Numbered from the stretch's first letter, positions 8,788-18,824 are shown. The stretch: 64,000 nucleotides of DNA from Aquipseudomonas alcaligenes_A (GCA_048595745.1 CP184361.1), one strand, 5' to 3'. Made by a program: numbers and translations. Notes: a model not told the origin generated them from the sequence alone.

Positions 8788-10851
8788 ATGGCTGACCTAC
8801 TGAGCATTGGCCTGTCGGGCCTCGCCGCGAACAAGACGTCGCTGGCGGTCACCGGCCACAACATCACCAACGTCAATACACCGGGCTTCTCCCGGCAGGA
8901 CACGGTGCAGGCTACGCGCATTCCGCAGTTCAGCGGCGCCGGATACATCGGCTCGGGTACCAGTTTGGTCGATGTGCGACGTATTTATAATGAATTCCTG
9001 ACGACGCAGGTGCGCACCAGTACCGCGTTGAACAGCGACGTATCAGCCTACTTGGATCAGATCAACCAGCTGGATTCTTTGTTGGCTGGCAGCACCACTG
9101 GTGTCACTCCAGGTCTGAAAAAACTGTTCGCCTCATTGCAGACTGCTGCGGAGGACCCGGCCAATATACCGGCCCGGCAACTGGTGCTGTCCGAAGCCGA
9201 AGGCCTTGCCAAGCGCTTTAACACCATTTATGACCGCTTGTATGAGCAGAATGCGTTCATTAACAAGCAGGTGGCAGCGGTTACCGATCAGGTTAATCAG
9301 TTGGCCACTTCCATTGCCGGTTACAACAACGCGATCGCGGTAGCTGCAGCCAATGGCAAAGCGCCGAATGACCTCTTGGACGCTCGTGAAGAGGCGGTGC
9401 GTAAGCTCGCCGAGTTCATCGGCGTGACTGTTGTGCCGCAGGATGACAACTCCTTCAATCTCTTCATTGGTTCGGGGCAGCCGCTGGTCGTTGGCGCTAC
9501 AGCAGCTCGGCTGGAAGTAGTGCCCGGTACGGCCGATCCCCTGAGGGCGGAGGTGCAGTTTGTCAGCGGTAACTCTCGTCAGGGAATCACCTCGCTGATT
9601 ACTGGTGGGGAGATGGGGGGATTGATCCGTTATCGTGAGGATGTACTGGATGAATCCCTGAATGCTGTTGGTCGTCTGGCGCTGTCCATCTCTGATCAGA
9701 TCAATAGCCAGTTAGGGCAGGGCTTGGACCTCAAGGGTAACTTCGGCGAGCCGTTGTTCCGTGCGATCAATGATCCGCTTTTGATTGGTCAGCGCAGCAT
9801 TGCCCGGGTTGGTAACAGCGATGCGACTGCCAACCTTAACGTGCTGATTCAGAACACTACAGCACTGACAACCAGCGACTACGAGATCGAATTCACCAGC
9901 GCCACCGAGTATACGGTCCGTCGCGTTTCGGACGGTCAGACGGTATCGGCTCTATATGACAATGACGGTGATCCGGACACTCCGCTGGTACCGGCGCCTT
10001 CGCCCTATGATATTACCTCTGGTACGCCGTTGGTGTTCGATGGCTTCTCGATGAACGTGGCTGCTGGCACCTTCGCTGCCGGTGATCGCTTCAGGGTTCT
10101 GCCAACTCGTAACGCCGGTAGTGATATGCGTGCTGATCTCAAAAACGCGCAGGAACTGGCTTTCGCATCTCCACTCAAGGCCGAGACCAGCCCGGGCAAT
10201 GTCGGGACCGGCACCATTACCCAGCCCAGCCTGACCACCAAGATCGATATCTACGATCCGGTGACCCAGGCCGCACTGGAGAACAGCCTGCGTACCACGC
10301 CGCCGCTGCGTATCGTTTTCACTTCGGCGACTGGGTACGACGTCGTCAATACGGCCGGCACGGTGCTCAGCAGCAATACCATCGTGCCGGGGCAGAACAA
10401 CACTCAGCAGATTACCGCCGGTACGCCGCCCAACGACTTCACCTTTGAGTTCACCATCAGCGGTCGTCCGACGACCGGCGACAACTTCACGATCGCCTTC
10501 AACACCAACGGCGTGTCGGACAACCGTAATGCGCTGAAGCTTGCGGACCTGCAGAACAAAACGACGATTGGTATCGATCCGAACTTCCCTGGCACCACTG
10601 GTGCGAGTTTCACTGACTCCTATGGCGATCTGGTGGAGCGGGTAGGGACCCTGACGAGTCAAGCGCGCGTGGATGGTGAGGCCACTGCGTCGATTCTCAA
10701 GCAGGCGTCGGACAATCGCGATTCTGTTTCGGCGGTTAACCTCGATGAAGAGGCGGCCAAGCTGATTCAGTTCGAGCAGTATTACCAGGCGTCAGCGCAG
10801 ATCATTCAAGTCGCGCGCAACCTGTTCGATACTTTGATCAACACCTTCTGA
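8788..10851 (+). CDS. flgK: Flagellar hook-filament junction protein 1 FlgK
   Basis: FlgK (HAP1) is the first junction layer between hook and filament. The 687-residue product is in the range seen in Pseudomonas. The N-terminal rod/hook signature is TGHNITNVNTPGFSRQD (about residues 22-38). The central region carries repeats rich in threonine and glycine, and the C-terminus carries VNLDEEAAKLIQFEQYYQAS. The central 9000-10700 stretch is less GC-biased than its neighbours, consistent with a variable surface domain. It is followed by flgL after 14 nt. Confidence 0.97.
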   Translation: MADLLSIGLSGLAANKTSLAVTGHNITNVNTPGFSRQDTVQATRIPQFSGAGYIGSGTSLVDVRRIYNEFLTTQVRTSTALNSDVSAYLDQINQLDSLLAGSTTGVTPGLKKLFASLQTAAEDPANIPARQLVLSEAEGLAKRFNTIYDRLYEQNAFINKQVAAVTDQVNQLATSIAGYNNAIAVAAANGKAPNDLLDAREEAVRKLAEFIGVTVVPQDDNSFNLFIGSGQPLVVGATAARLEVVPGTADPLRAEVQFVSGNSRQGITSLITGGEMGGLIRYREDVLDESLNAVGRLALSISDQINSQLGQGLDLKGNFGEPLFRAINDPLLIGQRSIARVGNSDATANLNVLIQNTTALTTSDYEIEFTSATEYTVRRVSDGQTVSALYDNDGDPDTPLVPAPSPYDITSGTPLVFDGFSMNVAAGTFAAGDRFRVLPTRNAGSDMRADLKNAQELAFASPLKAETSPGNVGTGTITQPSLTTKIDIYDPVTQAALENSLRTTPPLRIVFTSATGYDVVNTAGTVLSSNTIVPGQNNTQQITAGTPPNDFTFEFTISGRPTTGDNFTIAFNTNGVSDNRNALKLADLQNKTTIGIDPNFPGTTGASFTDSYGDLVERVGTLTSQARVDGEATASILKQASDNRDSVSAVNLDEEAAKLIQFEQYYQASAQIIQVARNLFDTLINTF

Positions 10852-10865
10852 GCCGGATAGTCACC

Positions 10866-12545
10866 ATGGTCATGCGCATCTCCTCCATCCAGGCGTTCAA
10901 CAACGGCGTGAACGGTATCGGGCGCAACTACTCCGACGTGATCCGTACCCAGGAGCAGATCAGTAGCGGCAAGCGCATTCTTACCCCGGCAGACGATCCG
11001 GTCGCTTCCGTACGTCTGCTACAGCTCGAGCAGCAGCAGGCCGTGCTGGGGCAGTACAAGGAGAATCTAACAGCGGCTAAGAACAGCCTGACTCAGGAAG
11101 AAACCACCCTCAATTCGGTCAATACGGTTTTGCAACGGATTCGCGAGCTTGCCGTTCAGGCAGGCGGGGGCGCTCTGTCGGCTGAGGACCGCAAGTCAAT
11201 TGCCAAGGAGTTGAGCGAGCGAGAAAACGAGCTGCTTAACCTGATGAATAGTCGCAATGCTCGTGGTGAGTATCTGTTTGCCGGCTTTCTTGGCAAGACC
11301 GAGCCGTTCATACGCAATCCGGACGGTACCTACTCCTACTTCGGCGACGAGGGACAGCGCAGTCTGCAGGTGGCCAGTTCGACTACGGTAGCTATCAACG
11401 ACAATGGCAAGCGCCTTTTCGAGGACGTTTTGAACGCTGACCGGGTTCTGGAGACGGGAGGGATCAATAATCCCGCTCTGGCGGGCCAGGTTCCGCCGTT
11501 GCCTGCTACCACCATACCGCCTGTGCCGGCGGCTGATCAGCGAGTTTTCATGTCTCAGGGGCTGGTAGAAGATCAGGACGCCTTCAATAACAGTTTTCGT
11601 ACAGGGCAACCCTATTCTTTGGCGTTTGTCAGCGGCAAAGAGTTCCGTATATACGATAGTGCCGGTACTGATGTGACTTCCGAAATTCCTGGGGGAGGGA
11701 GGATCGACCCGCTTGCCAACGGCGGCAATGTCATCAACTTCCGTGGAATGCGCTTTCAGCTGGATGTGGTGCTGCAGCCTGGCGACAATGCGCAGGATTT
11801 GGACAATCTTCTGGCAGATACAGCTACTCCGGGTACACCTGGGATCGGTACTCATAGTTTCACCTTGCAGGCCGCCCCGACAGAATTTGCAGTGACCCGT
11901 TCCTCGACCAATGCCTCCACGGCGGTTGTAGGCGGCGGCACCATCAGTAACCAGGCGACTTTCAACGCGCAATTTCCAACCTCTGGCGTTGTCCTGCGCT
12001 TCACCAGTGCTACCAACTATGATGTCTATGCTCAGCCGGTAGGGCCCAGCAGTACGCCAATTGCAACGGGCACGGCCCCTGGCCCGTACCCGTCGACTTT
12101 CAACGTGTTCGGGGCTGACTTCACGCTCAGCGCAGCTGCGAGTGCTGGTGATGAGTTTGGCGTGAAGCCGCAGTTCCAGGAGCAGCGCAGCATCCTCAAT
12201 ACCATTTCCCAGCTGCGTCAGTCGCTGGAGTCATCCCCTACCTCTCCGGTCGGCAATCTTGCAATTCGAGACGAGGTCGCCATTGCTCTGAAGAACCTCG
12301 ATAACGGCATTGGTCAGGTGCTGGAAGTTCAGACCGAGATCGGTGCGCGACTCAATCTTGTTGAGTCAACGGAAACGGATAACGAGGATGTCACCCTGGT
12401 CAACAAAGCCGTTCAGGCAGATCTGCGCGAGCTTGACTATGCCGAGGCACTGTCACGTTTGTCCTTCCAGACGATCATTCTTGAAGCGGCTCAGCAGAGT
12501 TACGTCAAGGTTGCCGGGTTGAACCTCTTCAATCAGCTGCGTTGA
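10866..12545 (+). CDS. flgL: Flagellar hook-filament junction protein 3 FlgL
   Basis: FlgL (HAP3) is the junction layer that contacts flagellin. The N-terminus (MRISSIQAFNNGVNGIGRNY) and C-terminus (DYAEALSRLSFQTIILEAAQ) are flagellin-like coiled-coil segments. At 559 residues it is longer than the roughly 400-440 of many FlgL proteins. The extra length is a central domain (about residues 180-440) with AT-richer codons. The ATG at 10866 fits the GGA at 10855 better than the ATG at 10872, but either is possible. It is the last gene of the flgF unit. Confidence 0.95.
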   Translation: MVMRISSIQAFNNGVNGIGRNYSDVIRTQEQISSGKRILTPADDPVASVRLLQLEQQQAVLGQYKENLTAAKNSLTQEETTLNSVNTVLQRIRELAVQAGGGALSAEDRKSIAKELSERENELLNLMNSRNARGEYLFAGFLGKTEPFIRNPDGTYSYFGDEGQRSLQVASSTTVAINDNGKRLFEDVLNADRVLETGGINNPALAGQVPPLPATTIPPVPAADQRVFMSQGLVEDQDAFNNSFRTGQPYSLAFVSGKEFRIYDSAGTDVTSEIPGGGRIDPLANGGNVINFRGMRFQLDVVLQPGDNAQDLDNLLADTATPGTPGIGTHSFTLQAAPTEFAVTRSSTNASTAVVGGGTISNQATFNAQFPTSGVVLRFTSATNYDVYAQPVGPSSTPIATGTAPGPYPSTFNVFGADFTLSAAASAGDEFGVKPQFQEQRSILNTISQLRQSLESSPTSPVGNLAIRDEVAIALKNLDNGIGQVLEVQTEIGARLNLVESTETDNEDVTLVNKAVQADLRELDYAEALSRLSFQTIILEAAQQSYVKVAGLNLFNQLR

Positions 12546-12586
12546 GCAATCCTTCAGCAATAGCTGCTCTCACCTTTTCAGGTGTT

Positions 12587-12602
12587 TGGCGTGTGTTTTG
12601 CT
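12587..12602 (+). promoter_or_regulatory. Candidate sigma-54 promoter of the flagellin glycosylation genes
   Basis: TGGCGT-N5-TTGCT keeps the essential GG (12588-12589) and GC (12600-12601) at the right spacing. It lies in the 211-nt gap between flgL and the methyltransferase gene, which otherwise holds no gene. It deviates from consensus at the last two bases of the -24 element. Confidence 0.55.
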
Positions 12603-12756
12603 TTGCTCTTGAGGTGTCATGAAGTTGACGCTGGGGTGAGGCATATCGCTATCGATCTCCATCGGCGACATGACGGGTTATATATGACCTGGCCGTTCAG
12701 TGGCGGCTGTCGTAGCCTGGTCCGACGTGGATCGATATGCGCATGGGGATGCTGAA

Positions 12757-14049
12757 GTGAGTCAACAAGAAGGTGATAAGAGTAGAGGCCACGCAGCCGA
12801 CAGCGACCTGATTCGCTGGAAAACCAATGCCTGGCAGGATCCCAACATGGTGGCCTGGTACTCGGGGCGCATGGTCGAGAACACAGGCACCAATTATCTG
12901 AAGAACGCGCTGGAGATAGATATCATTCAGCGCTTTGTCAGCGGTCGAGAGGTCATTGATATCGGTACTGGTACCGGGCGCGCCGCATTGGCGCTGCTGC
13001 GGCAAGGCTACCAGGTCACTGGCATCGACAGTTCCCAGGCCATGCTAGATGAGACAAAACGCCTGGCTGGCGGCTCGCCTATCAGTCTGAAGCTTGGCGA
13101 TATCCAGAAGCTTCCCTGTACCGACGCGAGCTTCGACTCAGCTGTTGCACTTAACGTCATGGTGCATTTCCCAAACTGGCGTGAGGCGTTGCACGAGTGG
13201 CGCAGGGTCGTGCGCCCCGGCGGACGCCTGTTGTTCGACATCCACTCCAGCTCGCATGTGCGGATGGCCTACGGCGTGGATCGTGCGCGCTGGCCTGATG
13301 CGCTGCGCAAGACAGATGATCCCCACGACTTTGCCAACTACATGGCGCGCCTGGATGTGGCCGAGCTGGTTGAACATGCCAATGCACAAGGCCTGACTGT
13401 TCGGGCCGTGGTGCCCTACGGGGCCTTCCTCGGCGGGGGCAACGTCAACTGGCTGCTGTATGAGCAACTGGAGCGGTCGCACCGATGGAAACGAGTGCTG
13501 TCCTGGTTTGCCTGTGATCCGGGGCTCGCAGAGCTGGGGCTCTTTCTGGAGCAGAAGCTGGTTGGTCTGCTGTCTCCGAGTCTTGCGGGGCGTGTATTCG
13601 TGGTTCTGGAGAATCGCGCCGATCTCGCCGCTAATGCCCGCTTCGTGCAACAAGCCGAGAGTCTGGAAATTGCCTTGAGCCAGCGCTCCTTTTCAGCGTT
13701 AAAGCCCTGGCTCGATCAGGGTGGCTGCAACTATGCAGTCGAGTTGCGGCGTTTGCTGCAACCGCTGCGAGCGCGTCATTTCTTCTTCAGTCTGTTTGAT
13801 GCACTCCTGGAGCGACTGCCGGACTATGACTTCCGTGGGCTGCTAATGCCCGAAGTCGAAGAGCAGCTGCTGACGTGGCGAGCAATGCGCCAGGCCGATA
13901 GGCGTGCCATGGCAATCGCGCAGGGCTGGTCGGCAGGTTATGAGCAGCGATTCAGGCATGGTGTGGATGTTGCCCAGGGGAGTGAGTATTTCCTGGTCGA
14001 GTCGGTTCTGACTGAGTATTTCGGACTTTTCACTGGGGAGCGCACATGA
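12757..14049 (+). CDS. SAM-dependent methyltransferase of the flagellin glycosylation cassette
   Basis: The N-terminal half is a class I methyltransferase. Motif I is VIDIGTGTGRAALALL (about residues 66-81), followed by LPCTDASFDSAVALNVMVHF and VRPGGRLLFDIH. Residues from about 230 to 430 match nothing I recognise. Start: GTG at 12757 has GGGGA 7 nt upstream; a GTG at 12700 would add 19 residues without a clear ribosome-binding site. The stop overlaps the next start (ATGA), so the two genes are translationally coupled. Its place between flgL and fliC suggests that it methylates a sugar of the flagellin glycan, as methyltransferases of other Pseudomonas glycosylation islands do. The substrate is an inference. 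Confidence 0.8.
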   Translation: MSQQEGDKSRGHAADSDLIRWKTNAWQDPNMVAWYSGRMVENTGTNYLKNALEIDIIQRFVSGREVIDIGTGTGRAALALLRQGYQVTGIDSSQAMLDETKRLAGGSPISLKLGDIQKLPCTDASFDSAVALNVMVHFPNWREALHEWRRVVRPGGRLLFDIHSSSHVRMAYGVDRARWPDALRKTDDPHDFANYMARLDVAELVEHANAQGLTVRAVVPYGAFLGGGNVNWLLYEQLERSHRWKRVLSWFACDPGLAELGLFLEQKLVGLLSPSLAGRVFVVLENRADLAANARFVQQAESLEIALSQRSFSALKPWLDQGGCNYAVELRRLLQPLRARHFFFSLFDALLERLPDYDFRGLLMPEVEEQLLTWRAMRQADRRAMAIAQGWSAGYEQRFRHGVDVAQGSEYFLVESVLTEYFGLFTGERT

Positions 14050-17000
14050 AGGCGCCGGCGATCATCAGCTTTCTCTGGGCTACGCATTTCGAAGCCTTGC
14101 GACTTTTCCTGCAAAAGCGCGGGCCGCTGACCATTTTGACTTCTCGCTCGCAAATCGGTCAGGGCTTGCTCGATCTGGCCAACGAGACAGGCTGCAGCGT
14201 AGTGGCTCTGGATGGTCTGCTGGACGAGGCGGGTGTTGCACAATCTGAGCAGCTCGCCGAACAGTTCGCGGCGGGCTTCGCGGATTACCTGAGTGGTGCC
14301 AGCTGGCCTGCGACATTGCAGTTGGAGGACCGCGAGCAACTCCGTCCGCTCATCGAGCGGCGGATAGCTGCGGACCTGCCACCTACCGTTGCCATACTGG
14401 AGGCGTGCGAGCGCGCACGGGCGGAGTACCAGATTGAGCTGCTGGTGGTCAGTGAAGATGCGCTGCTGCTCGGTAAAACGGTGGTCAACTGGGCTCGCCA
14501 GCAGGGTATTCCATCCCTGCAGCTGGCGCACTCCATTGCGCTTTGTGATCCCTATACCGTCCATGCGCACTTGAATACGGACCTGCTGGCGGTTTACGGC
14601 GAGCGAGGTCTGGAAGGCTACCTGGATTTGGGGATCGCTCCAGAGCGCCTTCGAGTCACCGGTAGTCCTGCCTGGGATAACTATGCCCAGCTGCGTGGGC
14701 AGCGCGAGCAGGTGGTCTCTTTCCTGCGCGCTAAGCATGGTTTGCACGAGGGGCTACCGATTGTGGTGTTCGGTACGACGTGGGCGGCAAACCTGTCAGC
14801 GTTTTGCAATGAATCGATTTATGGCGACAGCCTGCTGGCATTTATCGCTGCCTGCGAGACCCTGCGCCAGGCTGGACTGCAGTTCAATGCAGTGATCAAG
14901 GATCGCCCATCGAACATGCACTTCGGTGAGCAGCGCTGTGCCGCGCTGCTGGCAGAGTTGGGCGCGAACGACGAGCACTACTTCTACTCCACCGAAGATA
15001 CCCAGCTGTGGGCAGTGGGCGCCGATTTGCTGGTCGCGGTGGATTCGAACTACAGCGTTGAGGCAATGCTGGCAGGAACGCCGACGATCAACCTGCTTAA
15101 CACCGCGGGGATGCTGCTGGGTCCAAGCTTCGAGGCTGAAAGTGGAATCGTCGAAGCCGAAGCGCACGAACTGGCTGCAGCCATGCAGCGTCTGCTGAGC
15201 GATGCGCCATTTCGTGCACGCCAGCTGGAGAACATGCGTTTGCGCGCGCCTTATTACAACTTGGGCGTGGATGGAAAGGCCGCACAGCGTTTTTGCGACC
15301 TGATGCTGGAGCTGGTGGCTGAGAGCCCTGATGAGGGCAAGCGCTATGTCTGGCAGCAGTATCTGGATGTTGAGCATACGGATGTCGAAGTCGCTTACCA
15401 CGACACCGCACGCAGCCCGTTGATTGATGCCTTTGCCGAGCCGCCGCAGTTCGTTCTGGACATTGGCTGCGCCGCGGGAGCGAATGGGCAGCTGCTCAAA
15501 CAGCGTTTCCCCCAGGCCAAGGTGTGGGGGCTGGAGATCAACCAGAGTGCTGCGCAGCAGGCCGCTACCAAGCTGGATCGGGTCCTGGTTGGTAAGTTCG
15601 AGGACTTCGATCTGGAGGCCGAGGGCATTGCCAGGGGCTCGCTGGATGGTGTCATCCTGGCGGATGTGCTTGAGCACATGTACAACCCCTGGTCGGTGTT
15701 GACGGCGCTGAAGCCCTACTTGAGCGCCAACGCGCAGGTCATCATTTCGATTCCCAATGTGCGCAATCTGCGTTTGATGAGCGCGCTGACTGACGGTTAT
15801 TGGGAGTACGAGGCGGCTGGCCTGCTGGATATCACGCATATCCGCTTTTTTACCCTGACCGAGTTCCGCCGCGTACTGTTCGAGACTGGTTATCACGTCG
15901 AGACCTTGCTGTACTCGCTGGATGCCCAGTTACAGGGAGTGTTTGCCGATAACAAGGACAAGTCCTCCATCGATATCCGTGCCGGGCGCATGACGCTTCA
16001 CGATCTTGGCCCGGACGAGCTTTCCGAGCTTTGTTCCCTGCAGTTCATCATGCGCTGCGGCGTAGGCGCCAAGGCGAGTGATCTGCTCGGGCGCTACAAG
16101 GGGCGTGAAAGCAACGCGCCCACCGAGGTAGCTGAAGTACATGAGCCCAGTGCCAGCGAGAAGCTTCAGCGCTGGATGGCAGCGCGTGTGCCCAGCGAAT
16201 CACAGAATCAGCAGATCAATCGCTACCTGCAGGAACATGCTGGAGGGCCGCTTTTCGGTGTCGTGATCCTCGATCTGCAAGGTGACTCCAAGCGGCTTAT
16301 GGCGACCATTCGCAGTCTCGGGATGGATCATGGCCTGTACGCCACGCTGAAGATCATTGTCCTTTCCGTTGGCGCGGTTCCGCAGAGCAATCCGGCCGAC
16401 AAGCTGCATTTTCTACAGGTGGATGGAAGCGCTTATGTACCTGCTCTGAATCAGGCGATCAGTGACTCGGGGGTCGACTGGTTCATGCTGGTTGAGGCGG
16501 GCGATGAGTTCACCGTCAGTGGGCTGATGATTGCCGCTCTCGAGCTGACTCGTGCTCCTCAGTGTCGAGCCATATACGGTGATGAACTGCAACGGCAGGC
16601 CAATGGTGAGGTCGGTGGCGTATTCCGGCCTGGCGTCAATCTGGACATGTTGCTGAGTTTCCCGCGCGCCATGGCCAGGCACTGGCTGTTTCGCCGGGAA
16701 GAGTTTTCCCAGGTCGGTGGTTTTGATTCTGCTTTTGCCGGGGCCCTGGAGTTCGATTTGATCCTGCGTCTGATCGAGCGCGGCGGGTTGGCGGGACTGG
16801 GTCATGTCGCTGAGCCGCTGCTGATCACGGATGCCCCCGTGCTGCAGGACAGCCCTGTCGAACGGGCTGCTATCGAGCGTCACCTGGCTACACGAGGTTA
16901 CGTCGCCGAGGTGAGCTCGGATTGGCCGGCCCGCTACCGCATCAATTACCGGCATGCCGGGAAGCCATTGGTCTCGATCATCATTCCGACCAAAGACCAG

Positions 17001-18824
17001 CTGCCGATGTTGCGGCGCTGCGTCGAAACACTGCTGGAGAAAACGAGCTACACCCATTTCGAGGTGCTGATCGTTGACAACAATAGCGAGACAGCCGAGG
17101 CCCGCGAGTGGCTGGAGGCGGTCGCCAGCATGGGCGAGGAGCAGGTTCGCATCCTGCGCTACCCTCATGCCTTCAACTTCTCAGCCATCAACAATATGGC
17201 CGTAAACGAGGCGCGCGGCGAATATGTCGTGTTGCTCAATAACGACACCGCCATTATCAGCGAGAGCTGGCTGGATGAGCTGCTCAACCATGCTCAGCGG
17301 CCCGAGGTTGGAATCGTTGGCGCCAAGCTGCTCTACCCGAATGGCCATATCCAGCACGCTGGTGTGGTGCTGGGGCTGCGTGGACCAGCGGACCATCCGT
17401 TTATCGATGAACCGATGGATGCCGTTGGCTACATGCACCGCCTGCAAGTTGTGCAGAACTATACGGCAGTGACCGCGGCCTGCCTCATGATGCGCAAGGA
17501 GCTGTACCTGGCCGTCGGCGGCATGGATGAGCAGGCCTTCAAGGTTTCTTACAACGATGTCGATCTGTGTCTGAAGGCCCATGATGCCGGCTACCTGATC
17601 GTGTGGACGCCACATTCATTGGTGATGCATGAAGGCAGCATCAGTCAGAAAAATGTCGATGCGGCAACCCGTGAGGCCAAGCGTGCACGTTTCGTCGGTG
17701 AGCAGGATGCTTTGTATGGCAAATGGCTGTCGTTGCTGGCTCGTGATCCTGCCTATAACAAGAACTTGTCGCTCAATGGCAAGGGTTTTGAGCTGGAGAC
17801 GGACGTACACCTGACCTGGCAGCCCCTGGTATGGCGGCCGCAGCCTATCGTCCTGGCTCATCCTGCAGATCCCTGGGGGTGTGGCAACTATCGAATCACC
17901 AAGCCATTCTCCGCCATGGCTAGGGCTGGCTTGATAGATGGCATGCTCGCCACCGGGCTGCTGCATGTCATGGATCTCGAGCGCTATGACCCGGATGTCA
18001 TCGTGTTGCAGCGCCAGACGGCCGATGACCAGCTGGAGGCCATACGGCGCATGCAGGCATTCTCGCGTGCCTTCAAGGTGTATGAGCTGGACGACTACCT
18101 GCCCAACCTGCCGTTAAAAAGCGTTCACCGCAAGGACATGCCCAAGGATGTGATGCGCTCACTGCGACGGGGCTTGGGTTATGTCGATCGTTTCGTTGTC
18201 TCGACGGCGGCCTTGGCTGAGGCATTTTCCGGCCTGCATGGCGATATTCATGTCGTTGAGAATCGCTTGCCGGTGGATTGGTGGAGAGACTTGAGCAGCC
18301 AGCGTAGGCGCGGGCGTAAGCCGCGTGTCGGCTGGGCCGGTGGGGTGGGGCATGCCGGAGATCTCGAGTTGATTGTTGATGTGGTCAAGGAACTCGTCGA
18401 TGAGGTGGAGTGGGTCTTCTTCGGTATGTGCCCGGAGAAACTGCGCGGTTATGTGCATGAGGTGCATCCAGGGATCGATATCGAACGTTATCCGGCTGCG
18501 TTGGCCGCTCTGGATCTTGATCTTGCGCTGGCGCCGCTTGAGCAGAACCTATTCAACGAGTGCAAGAGCAACCTACGGCTGCTGGAGTACGGGGCCTGCG
18601 GCTTCCCGGTCATCTGCACGGATATCCGTTGCTATGAGGGCAGCTTGCCTGTCACCAGGGTCAAGAACCGCTTCCGCGACTGGGTTGAGGCCATTCGCAT
18701 GCATATCAGCGATCTCGACGCGACCGCGCGCCAGGGCGATGCGTTGAAAGCTGCTGTGCTGAGTGAGTGGATGCTGGAAGGGGCGAACCTGGAGCTTTGG
18801 CGCAAAGCTTGGCTGCCGGCATAG
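14046..18824 (+). CDS. Giant multi-domain flagellin glycosyltransferase (FgtA-like)
   Basis: This is a 1592-residue cytoplasmic protein with no membrane segment. Modules in order: a GT-B-like domain (about 1-430, VTGSPAWDNYAQL, VVFGTTWAAN); a class I methyltransferase (about 440-650, VLDIGCAAGANGQLL near 470, GVILADVLEHMYNPWSVL); a degenerate GT2 domain (about 735-960, RAIYGDEL); a full GT2 domain (about 973-1230, PLVSIIIPTKDQLPMLRRC, LLNNDT near 1062, YNDVDLCLKAHDAGYL); and a C-terminal GT-B-like domain (about 1260-1590, NECKSNLRLLEYGACGFPVI). Its place before fliC matches the fgt genes of Pseudomonas flagellin glycosylation islands. Likely role: building or transferring the O-linked glycan on flagellin. 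Module order is seen; the substrate is inferred. Confidence 0.85.
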   Translation: MKAPAIISFLWATHFEALRLFLQKRGPLTILTSRSQIGQGLLDLANETGCSVVALDGLLDEAGVAQSEQLAEQFAAGFADYLSGASWPATLQLEDREQLRPLIERRIAADLPPTVAILEACERARAEYQIELLVVSEDALLLGKTVVNWARQQGIPSLQLAHSIALCDPYTVHAHLNTDLLAVYGERGLEGYLDLGIAPERLRVTGSPAWDNYAQLRGQREQVVSFLRAKHGLHEGLPIVVFGTTWAANLSAFCNESIYGDSLLAFIAACETLRQAGLQFNAVIKDRPSNMHFGEQRCAALLAELGANDEHYFYSTEDTQLWAVGADLLVAVDSNYSVEAMLAGTPTINLLNTAGMLLGPSFEAESGIVEAEAHELAAAMQRLLSDAPFRARQLENMRLRAPYYNLGVDGKAAQRFCDLMLELVAESPDEGKRYVWQQYLDVEHTDVEVAYHDTARSPLIDAFAEPPQFVLDIGCAAGANGQLLKQRFPQAKVWGLEINQSAAQQAATKLDRVLVGKFEDFDLEAEGIARGSLDGVILADVLEHMYNPWSVLTALKPYLSANAQVIISIPNVRNLRLMSALTDGYWEYEAAGLLDITHIRFFTLTEFRRVLFETGYHVETLLYSLDAQLQGVFADNKDKSSIDIRAGRMTLHDLGPDELSELCSLQFIMRCGVGAKASDLLGRYKGRESNAPTEVAEVHEPSASEKLQRWMAARVPSESQNQQINRYLQEHAGGPLFGVVILDLQGDSKRLMATIRSLGMDHGLYATLKIIVLSVGAVPQSNPADKLHFLQVDGSAYVPALNQAISDSGVDWFMLVEAGDEFTVSGLMIAALELTRAPQCRAIYGDELQRQANGEVGGVFRPGVNLDMLLSFPRAMARHWLFRREEFSQVGGFDSAFAGALEFDLILRLIERGGLAGLGHVAEPLLITDAPVLQDSPVERAAIERHLATRGYVAEVSSDWPARYRINYRHAGKPLVSIIIPTKDQLPMLRRCVETLLEKTSYTHFEVLIVDNNSETAEAREWLEAVASMGEEQVRILRYPHAFNFSAINNMAVNEARGEYVVLLNNDTAIISESWLDELLNHAQRPEVGIVGAKLLYPNGHIQHAGVVLGLRGPADHPFIDEPMDAVGYMHRLQVVQNYTAVTAACLMMRKELYLAVGGMDEQAFKVSYNDVDLCLKAHDAGYLIVWTPHSLVMHEGSISQKNVDAATREAKRARFVGEQDALYGKWLSLLARDPAYNKNLSLNGKGFELETDVHLTWQPLVWRPQPIVLAHPADPWGCGNYRITKPFSAMARAGLIDGMLATGLLHVMDLERYDPDVIVLQRQTADDQLEAIRRMQAFSRAFKVYELDDYLPNLPLKSVHRKDMPKDVMRSLRRGLGYVDRFVVSTAALAEAFSGLHGDIHVVENRLPVDWWRDLSSQRRRGRKPRVGWAGGVGHAGDLELIVDVVKELVDEVEWVFFGMCPEKLRGYVHEVHPGIDIERYPAALAALDLDLALAPLEQNLFNECKSNLRLLEYGACGFPVICTDIRCYEGSLPVTRVKNRFRDWVEAIRMHISDLDATARQGDALKAAVLSEWMLEGANLELWRKAWLPA

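Noticed and set aside
12541..12600. Terminator after flgL
   Set aside because: CACCT-TTTC-AGGTG is only a 5-bp stem; too weak to call.
15945..15955. GCCGATAA sequence inside the glycosyltransferase gene
   Set aside because: It lies in coding sequence with no matching -35 element and no downstream start.
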